The position numbers and the translations under genes are program-made. Under the pieces are notes generated by a model. That model saw nothing but the letters and a program-made list of their open reading frames with translations. It was not told the origin of the DNA and did not search any database. Positions 1 through 5,041 of a stretch of DNA of 5,775 nucleotides are shown here, piece after piece. Position 1 is the stretch's first letter. Each line of letters starts with the position of its first letter. The DNA comes from Actinomycetes bacterium (GTDB taxonomy: Bacteria > Actinomycetota > Actinomycetes > Actinomycetales > Dermatophilaceae): the NCBI GenBank assembly GCA_023389095.1, contig JAEWFB010000118.1, positions 1 to 5,775 of the forward strand. Direction: 5' to 3'.

Positions 1-2
1 GG

Positions 3-8
3 TAAGGT
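3..8 (+). promoter_or_regulatory. Possible -10 element of the tRNA-Glu gene
   Basis: The hexamer TAAGGT fits the actinobacterial -10 pattern TANNNT and lies 33 bases before the mature 5' end of the tRNA, leaving room for a leader of about 27 nt. Any -35 element would fall outside the window, so it cannot be checked. The tRNA could instead be transcribed from an upstream gene such as another tRNA. Confidence 0.25.
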
Positions 9-16
9 TCTCTCCT

Positions 17-34
17 GTGCCGAGCGATCGGCAC
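17..34 (+). other. GNRA-capped hairpin upstream of tRNA-Glu
   Basis: A perfect 7-bp stem (GTGCCGA pairing with TCGGCAC) closes a GCGA tetraloop, a stable GNRA type, and ends 7 bases before the tRNA. It could be a structured pre-tRNA leader, or the terminator or spacer hairpin of a gene to the left. It has no T-tract. The fold is seen in the sequence; the role is inferred. Confidence 0.45.
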
Positions 35-41
35 CGCTCAC

Positions 42-114
42 GGCCCCGTTGTGTAGCGGCCTAGCACGCCGCCCTCTCAAGGCGGTAGCGCGGGTTCGAA
101 TCCCGTCGGGGCTA
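42..114 (+). tRNA. tRNA-Glu (anticodon CTC)
   Basis: The gene folds into a full cloverleaf. The 7-bp acceptor stem pairs GGCCCCG (42-48) with CGGGGCT (107-113), with a G-T wobble at the terminal pair, and A114 is the discriminator base. The D-arm contains the TAGCGGCCTAG stretch. The anticodon stem pairs CCGCC (69-73) with GGCGG (81-85) around the loop CTCTCAA, giving anticodon CTC, which reads GAG. The T-arm has loop TTCGAAT on a 5-bp stem. CCA is not encoded, as is usual in actinobacteria. The variable loop is short, which excludes a class II tRNA. The gene is followed after 19 nt by a strong terminator hairpin, so it is the last gene of its transcript. Confidence 0.96.
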
Positions 115-133
115 CGTGATGCTCGCACGAGCA

Positions 134-171
134 GCAGAAGACCCCGGTCCACCAGGACCGGGGTCTTCTGC
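134..171. terminator. Bidirectional terminator hairpin between tRNA-Glu and the DUF2156 gene
   Basis: A perfect 17-bp inverted repeat runs from 134-150 to 155-171 around the 4-nt loop ACCA. It has a GC-rich core (ACCCCGGTCC) and an outer AGAAG/CTTCT segment. It lies 19 nt after the tRNA and 25 nt beyond the stop codon of the converging - strand gene, so it can end transcription from both sides. There is no long T-run on either side, which is common for high-GC actinobacterial terminators. Confidence 0.85.
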
Positions 172-196
172 ATGTCGGGCCCGCGGCCGCCGGTGG

Positions 197-2413
197 TCAG
201 GGACGGCGGGCCCGAAGGCCGGCCAGGGCCAGGCCTCGCATCGAGGCACCGGGCAGGTAGGCGGAGGTCAGCGCCAGCCCGATGCGTGGCAGCGCCGCCT
301 CGTCGCGGTAGACGAGGTGCACCGGCTCGCCGCGCGGGGAGAACTTCTGCTTGAAGCTCTCGAGCGACCGGAACCCGTAGAGCGGCTCCAGGGCCTCGCC
401 GACCGCACCGAGCAGGCGGTCGAGCGGCTCGACCCCGGCGCCCGGGCCCGCGCCCCCGGCATGCGCCAGTGGTGCCCCCGACAGCGACACGACCTCGGCG
501 CCGGCGTCGCGGAACGACAGGCACGCGCTCGCGATGAGGAACTCGGTGACCGGGCGGAAGCCGTCGGGCAGGCGCCGCATGACATCGAGGGTCCACCCGC
601 GCACGACCCCTCCACCGGCGTTCACCGGCAGCCATGACGTGACGCCGTGGACCGTGTCGTCGGCGTCGACGGCGAGGCCGACGAGGGTGTGCGGGTCGAG
701 CGCCTCGTCGACGCCGCCCAGCGTGAACCCCATCTCGGGCAGCCCCTTGTCACCCACCCACAGCTCGGAGATCGCGCGGACCTGTCCCAGGATGCCCCGC
801 GGCATGTCGGCCAGGTGGCCCTCGCGGTAGGCGATGCCCTCCTTGGTGGCGCGGTTGAGGGCGGTGCGGACGTCCTGCCAGCGCTTGCCCGTGAACTGGA
901 GGGCCGGCAGGTCGATGACGGCCTCCTCGGCGACGACGAGCGAGCGGTAGCCGTGGTCGGCGCCCCAGGCGCGCACCTCGTCGGTCACCGAGAAGAAGCA
1001 CACCTGCCGGCCCCGGGCCTCCTGGTCGTCGACGAAGGCCGCGAGGACCCGGGCCCGGGTGGCGGCGTCGGCGGCGACCGGGTCGCCGAGCGCCACGGCG
1101 ACGCCCCGGTGCACCTGGTGGGCGAGGTAGCCGAGCGGGGCGTGGTCGGGGGTGGACGCGTCGGGGGCCGGTGCGTCGGTGGAGGGTGCCGCGGCTCCGT
1201 CGGAGGGCAGGAGGAACCAGGCGTTGTCCTCCCACGTGCCCATCCACGACATCGTCGTGCCGCCGTGCCGCTCGAGCAGGGCGATCGCGGTGTCACGGTC
1301 GTCCGCGGCGGGCACGTGGGCGGCGAGTTCGGCCCGCTGGCGTCGGTGCGGTCGCGCCCGGAAGGCCGAGCGGCCGGCCACGAGCACCGCGGCCTGCAGC
1401 GACCACAGCAGCAGGTCCACGACGAGCTGCGGGACTGCGGACACCACCACGTCGCCGGGCCCGAGACGGTCGGGCGCCAGGACCTCGACGACCAGCGCGG
1501 CCACGCTGGCGAGCAGGCCGAGCCCCGTCAGGAGGCCGGCCAGCTGCCAGACCCGGCGCGAACCGTGTCGCAGGCCGTTGGCCAGCAGCACCGAGACCCC
1601 CGCGCCCACGAGGACGCTGACGACATCGGCGTCGGTGGTGCTGGCTCCGAGCGGCCCGTCGGAGGGCACGACGTAGAGGACGACGCGGACGGCGGCCGCG
1701 ACGAGGAAGAGGGTGAAGGCGAGGACCCGCCACTCGTGCCGCGTGAACCGTACGTGCGGGCGCATCGGTGCCCGTCCGAGCAGGTACGGCCCGAGCAGGA
1801 GGCCGGTGGCGATGGCGAGCAGGTGCTCGAGGTCCCAGAGCAGGCCGATGTATAGGAACGAGAGCACGGCGTAGAGGGACAGGACGGCACGCAGGCGTCC
1901 GCGCCACGGCGGCCGCAGGCCGGCCGACGCCGCGGCCACGGCCCCGAGCGCACCCGCACTGAAGCCGACGTCGAGCACGCCTGCCGTCGTGCGCGCCCAG
2001 GGCCACGTCGTGTGCGCCAGGGGCCAGAGGACGAGGGAGGCTCCGAGGATGCCGGCCAGGTGGCAGGTCGCGGCCGCGAGCGCCACCCCGCGCGTGCCGA
2101 GCCGCAGCTCGGACCAGCCGAGCAGCACGAGCGCCCCTCCGGCCACCGGCAGGTACTGGGCGGGGACGAGGGCGTAGAACGCGCCGGTGACCGGCGTCCA
2201 CCAACGACCGGCCTCCAGGGCCGGCAGGCCGTAGCCGACGGTGTCGAGCAGTGGTCGGTCACGCAGCGGCGACCAGAGCGTCTGCGTCACGACCCCGAGC
2301 ACGAGCATGAGCCCGACGACGGTGAGCGTGAACGGGATCCGGCGCACGAGCACGACGACTCGGGACCGCGCCCCGTGCGCGGCCCGCTGCCCCGTCGTCC
2401 CCTCGACCGCCAC
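197..2413 (-). CDS. Rhomboid-like membrane domain fused to DUF2156 (lysyl-phosphatidylglycerol synthase-type) protein
   Basis: This 738-residue protein has two parts. Residues ~25-215 look like a rhomboid fold: GRWWTPVTGAF (69-79) resembles the rhomboid L1 'W-R' motif, GFSAGALG (150-157) sits where the catalytic Ser segment would be (Ser152), and EHLLAIATGLLLG (196-208) resembles the last helix with its His (His197). Hydrophobic stretches at ~228-250, 263-280, 290-310 and 325-346 suggest about ten membrane helices in all. Residues ~370-708 are a cytoplasmic DUF2156/LPG-synthase domain, shown by GKRWQDVRTALNRA (509-522) and YGFRSLESFKQKFSPRGEP (679-697). By family it would move an amino acid from aminoacyl-tRNA to phosphatidylglycerol, as MprF and LysX do; the substrate here is unknown. 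An Ala/Pro/Asp-rich insert lies at ~405-426. The GTG start at 2413 is chosen because AGGGAGGA precedes it and the longer in-frame extension is not protein-like. It follows the small ORF by 35 nt. Confidence 0.85.
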   Translation of the reverse strand: MAVEGTTGQRAAHGARSRVVVLVRRIPFTLTVVGLMLVLGVVTQTLWSPLRDRPLLDTVGYGLPALEAGRWWTPVTGAFYALVPAQYLPVAGGALVLLGWSELRLGTRGVALAAATCHLAGILGASLVLWPLAHTTWPWARTTAGVLDVGFSAGALGAVAAASAGLRPPWRGRLRAVLSLYAVLSFLYIGLLWDLEHLLAIATGLLLGPYLLGRAPMRPHVRFTRHEWRVLAFTLFLVAAAVRVVLYVVPSDGPLGASTTDADVVSVLVGAGVSVLLANGLRHGSRRVWQLAGLLTGLGLLASVAALVVEVLAPDRLGPGDVVVSAVPQLVVDLLLWSLQAAVLVAGRSAFRARPHRRQRAELAAHVPAADDRDTAIALLERHGGTTMSWMGTWEDNAWFLLPSDGAAAPSTDAPAPDASTPDHAPLGYLAHQVHRGVAVALGDPVAADAATRARVLAAFVDDQEARGRQVCFFSVTDEVRAWGADHGYRSLVVAEEAVIDLPALQFTGKRWQDVRTALNRATKEGIAYREGHLADMPRGILGQVRAISELWVGDKGLPEMGFTLGGVDEALDPHTLVGLAVDADDTVHGVTSWLPVNAGGGVVRGWTLDVMRRLPDGFRPVTEFLIASACLSFRDAGAEVVSLSGAPLAHAGGAGPGAGVEPLDRLLGAVGEALEPLYGFRSLESFKQKFSPRGEPVHLVYRDEAALPRIGLALTSAYLPGASMRGLALAGLRARRP

Positions 2414-2416
2414 GCG

Positions 2417-2424
2417 TCCTCCCT
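2417..2424 (-). promoter_or_regulatory. Ribosome binding site fixing the DUF2156 gene start
   Basis: On the - strand AGGGAGGA lies directly before CGC and the GTG at 2413, so the GGAGG core is 4 nt from the start codon. It is the only convincing Shine-Dalgarno sequence near the N-terminus. The reading frame stays open to 2761, so this site decides the start against a 116-residue upstream extension. Confidence 0.6.
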
Positions 2425-2448
2425 GTGCGCCGGCCTCCGCGTCGGACT

Positions 2449-2761
2449 CTAGTCGCGACCTCCCGCGCGCGGGACCTTCTCGGCCACGACATCGAGCAGG
2501 TCGGCGCTCACGGCGACCCGGGCGACCCGGCGCAGGCCGAGCAGGACCGGGTCGGTCAGGACGGTGCCGAGGACCACGTAGCCGGGGGCGAGTCGAGCAC
2601 GTCGACGACCTCGCGGACCCGGTCCAGGGGGAGGCGTCCGACCTCGGCGAGCGTGCGAACGAGGCACACGACGGCGACCTCGCCGTCTTCCTCATCGGGA
2701 TGCGCGTCAACCAGCCGTCGGCGACACGCGCGGCTGCGGACCGGCGACCGCGCAGCCTCAC
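2449..2761 (-). pseudogene. Small frameshifted ORF, unknown function
   Basis: I do not recognise the product. Two adjoining - strand segments in different frames read like protein with high third-position GC. The first, from 2714 down to about 2586, gives LVDAHPDEEDGEVAVV, then LVRTLAEVGRLPLDRVREVV and a short tail ending DSP. The second, from about 2586 to the TAG at 2449-2451, gives GYVVLGTVLTDPVLLGLRRV followed by ADLLDVVAEKV. They join exactly if one base is added to the run of five C on the - strand (2584-2588 of the + strand), giving DSPPGYVV. The first frame has no ATG, GTG or TTG before the fgd stop. A GTG at 2761 in the third frame could be the start if a second one-base loss lies between there and about 2714; both repairs would give about 104 residues. 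Alternatives are a sequence error, a real pseudogene, or a shorter ORF from the GTG at 2669. It lies between fgd and the DUF2156 gene. Confidence 0.45.
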
Positions 2762-2807
2762 CGCCCGGCGCGGCGACGGGCCCGCGCAGCGACGGGCTCC
2801 CGCGCGA

Positions 2808-3815
2808 TCAGCCGAGCTCGCGCAGGCCCGGCAGGACGTCTGCGGCGAACTGGTCGAGGAAGCGGGCCTGGTCGTGGCCCGGCGCGTGGAAGACGACGTG
2901 GTCGAAGCCCCAGTCGACGTACTGCCGCACGGCGTCGACGGCCTCGGCGGGGTCGCTCGTGACGATCCACCGCTTGGCGATCTGCTCGTCGCTCAGCTCG
3001 TCGGCGAGCCGCTCCATCTCGACCGGGTCGTCGACCCCGTGCTTCTGCTCGGCCGACAGCGACAGCGGCGCCCAGAACCGGACGTTGTGCAGGGCCTGGT
3101 CGTGGTCGCGGTCGTAGGACAGCTTGATCTCGATCATCCGGTCGATGTCGTCGCGGGTGCGGCCGGACTTCTCCAGCCCCTCGTCGACCGCCGGCATCAG
3201 CTGGTCCTCGTAGAGCTCGCGCCCCTTGCCCGAGGTGCAGATGAAGCCGTCACCGGACCGCCCGGCGTAGCGCGCCACGAGCGGACCGCCGGCGGCGACG
3301 TACACCGGGATCGGCTGGTCGGGGCGGTCGTAGACCGTGGCGGCGTGGGTGCGGTAGTAGTCGCCCTCGAAGTCGACCCGCTCCTCGGTCCAGAGGCGGC
3401 GCATGAGCCGGACCGACTCGCGCAGCCGCGCGAAGCGCTCCTTGAACTCCGGCCACGGCGAGCCGGACGCTCCGACGGCGACCTCGTTCAGGGCCTCGCC
3501 GGTGCCGATGCCGAGGACGATGCGACCGGGGTTGAGCGCACCGAGGGTGCCGAAGGCCTGCGCGACGACAGCCGGGTTGTAGCGGAAGGTCGGCGTCATG
3601 ACCGACGTGCCGAGGGTGATGCGCTCGGTGCGCTCGCCGGCGGCGGCGAGCCACGACATCGCGAACGGCGCGTGGCCCTCGTGGTGGCGCCACGGCTGGA
3701 AGTGGTCGGAGATGAACGCCGAGTCGAGGCCGACCTGCTCGGCCCGGACAGCGAGCGTGACGAGCTCGCGCGGGCCGAACTGTTCCGCGGACGCCTTCCA
3801 ACCAACCTTGAGCAC
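2808..3815 (-). CDS. fgd: F420-dependent glucose-6-phosphate dehydrogenase
   Basis: This cytosolic enzyme of the luciferase-like (LLM) superfamily oxidises glucose 6-phosphate to 6-phosphogluconolactone and reduces coenzyme F420, which feeds F420H2-dependent reductases. The 335 residues match Mycobacterium tuberculosis Fgd1 (336 aa, from memory) almost end to end, including KASAEQF near the N-terminus, SDHFQPWRH, LGTSVMTPTFRYNPAV, GTGEALNE, FKERFARLRESV, GDGFICTSGKG, RFWAPLSL and VFHAPGHDQ. The residues equivalent to the Fgd1 active site are present: His38, Trp42 and Glu107. So are the phosphate-binding residues Thr194, Lys197, Lys258 and Arg282. The start is a GTG preceded by AGGAGG with a 4-nt gap, and it gives the expected N-terminus. 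The neighbours do not take part in F420 metabolism, and the pta/ackA genes found beside mycobacterial fgd1 are absent from this window. It implies that the host makes F420. Confidence 0.96.
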   Translation of the reverse strand: MLKVGWKASAEQFGPRELVTLAVRAEQVGLDSAFISDHFQPWRHHEGHAPFAMSWLAAAGERTERITLGTSVMTPTFRYNPAVVAQAFGTLGALNPGRIVLGIGTGEALNEVAVGASGSPWPEFKERFARLRESVRLMRRLWTEERVDFEGDYYRTHAATVYDRPDQPIPVYVAAGGPLVARYAGRSGDGFICTSGKGRELYEDQLMPAVDEGLEKSGRTRDDIDRMIEIKLSYDRDHDQALHNVRFWAPLSLSAEQKHGVDDPVEMERLADELSDEQIAKRWIVTSDPAEAVDAVRQYVDWGFDHVVFHAPGHDQARFLDQFAADVLPGLRELG

Positions 3816-3819
3816 GATG

Positions 3820-3825
3820 CCTCCT
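3820..3825 (-). promoter_or_regulatory. Ribosome binding site of fgd
   Basis: A perfect AGGAGG on the - strand lies four bases (CATC) before the GTG start at 3815. It supports this GTG, for which no nearby in-frame ATG is an alternative. Confidence 0.7.
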
Positions 3826-3850
3826 GCGAGTCGCGAAACCGGGTCCGGCC

Positions 3851-3856
3851 AGCCTA
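3851..3856 (-). promoter_or_regulatory. Possible -10 element upstream of fgd
   Basis: TAGGCT on the - strand fits TANNNT and lies 35 nt before the fgd start, which would give a leader of roughly 28 nt. No good -35 is seen at the expected distance. The 85-nt gap to the transpeptidase gene is long enough for a separate promoter, but the call is weak. Confidence 0.25.
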
Positions 3857-3900
3857 CGTCCGCGGCGGCAGGCCTCCGCAGGGGCCGGTCCCCAGGCTGG

Positions 3901-4884
3901 TCACCAGTGCACGACGACCCGGTCGCCGACGCGCGACTCCCCGTAGAGCCGGACGATCCCGTTCCAGTCGCGGACGTTGACGCAGCCGTGCGACGAGCCG
4001 GCGTAGCCGAGCCGGGCGAAGTTGGAGGAGTAGTGCACCGCCTGCCCGCCGGAGAAGAACATCGAGTACGGCATCGGCGTGTGGTAGAGGTTCGAGATGA
4101 CGTCCTTCTGCTTCTTGTAGACGGTGAAGACGCCCTCGCGCGTGGGCAGCTCGTCGCTGCCGAACCGCACGTCGAAGCCGTACTGGGGGACGCCGTCGAT
4201 GACCCACGTCAGGCGCCGGGTCGTCTTGCTGATGCACATGACGCGCCCCGTGAGGCAGCGCGGGTCGAGGTCGGCCCCGGTGGCGGTGTCGGGCTTCGGC
4301 TTCGGCTTGACGTTGTTCAGCTCGTCGGCCGTGGGGCGCCGGGTCATCGACACGAGCTTGGCCCACGTCGGCTCGTCGAGGCTGCCGGTGGCGGTGTAGC
4401 CGCGCTTGGCCTGGAAGCCGCGCACGGCGGCTTCGGTGCGGCTGCCGTAGAGGTCGGACACGTCGCCGTCGAACCAGCCGATCTGCTTCAGCCGCGCCTG
4501 CAGCGAGCGGACCTTGGCCCCGGAGTCGCCGCTGCGCAGCAGGACGACGGGTGCCGGGGTGGGCGTCGCAGTCGGCGGCGTCGAGGGCGTCGACACCGGT
4601 GGGGCGGTCGTCGGGGCAGCGGTGGTCGGCGCCGGGCTGGTGGGCGTCGTCGGCCGGGGCGTCGAGGCAGGACTGCTCGTCGTGGTGGCGCCCGTCGCCG
4701 CGCCGTTCGGGTCGGCTGCCGCGACGTGCGTCGCGGAGGGTGAGCCACCGGCGTCCGGGTTGCACGCCGCGAGCACGGCCACGAGCGCGCAGGCGACGGC
4801 GGCGACGGCGCCGCGCGAACGAGGGCCGCGACGAGCGTCCGGGAGCGGACGCGTCGGGCGGGAGGGCGACGTGTGAACCGACAT
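3901..4884 (-). CDS. L,D-transpeptidase lipoprotein (PG_binding_1 plus YkuD)
   Basis: This 327-residue exported enzyme is predicted to form 3-3 cross-links in peptidoglycan or attach proteins to it, on the outer face of the membrane. A basic N-terminus is followed by a hydrophobic segment (about 26-40) ending in the lipobox LAAC, with Cys41 as the lipidation site. A Thr/Pro/Ala-rich linker spans ~44-112. A peptidoglycan-binding domain covers ~115-178 (SGDSGAKVRSLQARL, then FQAKRGY). The YkuD catalytic domain runs from ~209 to the C-terminus, with His284 and the motif SSHGCVN (297-303), in which His299 and Cys301 are catalytic. Two further cysteines (210 and 217) lie at the domain entry. There are no Ig-like domains of the mycobacterial Ldt kind. 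The ATG start has AGGGG five bases upstream (4890-4894). The upstream region carries a repeat cluster, and fgd follows after 85 nt. Confidence 0.93.
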   Translation of the reverse strand: MSVHTSPSRPTRPLPDARRGPRSRGAVAAVACALVAVLAACNPDAGGSPSATHVAAADPNGAATGATTTSSPASTPRPTTPTSPAPTTAAPTTAPPVSTPSTPPTATPTPAPVVLLRSGDSGAKVRSLQARLKQIGWFDGDVSDLYGSRTEAAVRGFQAKRGYTATGSLDEPTWAKLVSMTRRPTADELNNVKPKPKPDTATGADLDPRCLTGRVMCISKTTRRLTWVIDGVPQYGFDVRFGSDELPTREGVFTVYKKQKDVISNLYHTPMPYSMFFSGGQAVHYSSNFARLGYAGSSHGCVNVRDWNGIVRLYGESRVGDRVVVHW

Positions 4885-4907
4885 GGTGACCCCTGACCAG
4901 AACGATG

Positions 4908-4939
4908 GGTGCTGGCACCGTGCCAGCAGGTGCTGGCAC
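4908..4939. repeat. Alternating direct/inverted repeat upstream of the L,D-transpeptidase
   Basis: GGTGCTGGCAC occurs at 4908-4918 and again at 4929-4939, exactly 21 bp (two helical turns) apart. Between them lies the inverted copy TGCCAGCA (4921-4928). The first and middle units make an 8-bp inverted repeat with a 3-nt spacer; the middle and last units make another with a 2-nt spacer. The cluster ends 23 bp before the transpeptidase start codon. It could be a paired operator or an RNA leader with mutually exclusive hairpins. The repeats are seen directly; any role is inferred. Confidence 0.6.
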
Positions 4940-4974
4940 TGAGGGTGACGCCCTGGGGCCCTCGGTCGTTGTCC

Positions 4975-5026
4975 GAGCGGGCGTCCCGCGACGGATCGTG
5001 ACCGATCCGTTGCGAAACGCCCGCTC
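4975..5026 (-). terminator. Large two-part hairpin downstream of the IclR gene
   Basis: An outer 10-bp perfect stem (GAGCGGGCGT at 4975-4984 with ACGCCCGCTC at 5017-5026) surrounds a small internal loop (CC against AA). An inner 12-bp stem (4987-4998 with 5003-5014, one G-T pair) follows, with a 4-nt loop. The structure begins 15 nt after the stop codon of the regulator gene, where an intrinsic terminator is expected. There is no T-tract. It would separate the regulator transcript from the transpeptidase gene. Confidence 0.7.
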
Positions 5027-5041
5027 AGGGTGGTGAGCGCC

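Noticed and set aside
49..354. Short + strand open frame starting inside the tRNA
   Set aside because: It overlaps the tRNA and the terminator hairpin and has no ribosome binding site or recognisable motif.
647..1855. 402-codon + strand open frame opposite the DUF2156 gene
   Set aside because: Its Gly/Val/Arg/Glu-rich translation has no family features, and the - strand codes a recognisable domain protein.
2580..2592. Programmed -1 ribosomal frameshift at the C-run
   Set aside because: The in-frame G CCC CCG does not follow the X XXY YYZ slippery pattern, no clear stimulatory structure was identified, and the upstream segment also lacks a start codon, so an indel is a simpler explanation.
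2414..2761. 116-residue N-terminal extension of the DUF2156 protein up to the GTG at 2761
   Set aside because: The extension is Arg/Pro-rich and reads as an out-of-frame translation of the small ORF's coding-like segments. The GTG at 2413 has a strong ribosome binding site.
3880..3896. Terminator hairpin between the transpeptidase and fgd
   Set aside because: Only a 4-bp GGGG/CCCC stem around a 5-nt loop can be drawn; this is too weak to call in such GC-rich DNA.
2241..3980. Long + strand open frame of 579 codons across fgd and the small ORF
   Set aside because: High GC leaves the antisense frames open. Its translation is low in recognisable motifs, and the - strand holds unmistakable fgd over the same bases.
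3598..4743. Long + strand open frame of 381 codons opposite the transpeptidase
   Set aside because: It is the antisense shadow of the lipoprotein gene, which has a signal peptide, domains and catalytic motif on the - strand.
3854..4939. 361-codon - strand frame overlapping the transpeptidase in another frame
   Set aside because: It is Arg- and Pro-rich with no signal peptide or domain, and is a shadow of the real frame.
4908..4945. Repeat cluster as a CIRCE (HrcA) operator
   Set aside because: The half-sites resemble GTGC/GCAC elements, but the 9-nt spacer and GAGTGCTAA arms of CIRCE are absent and the downstream gene is not a chaperone.
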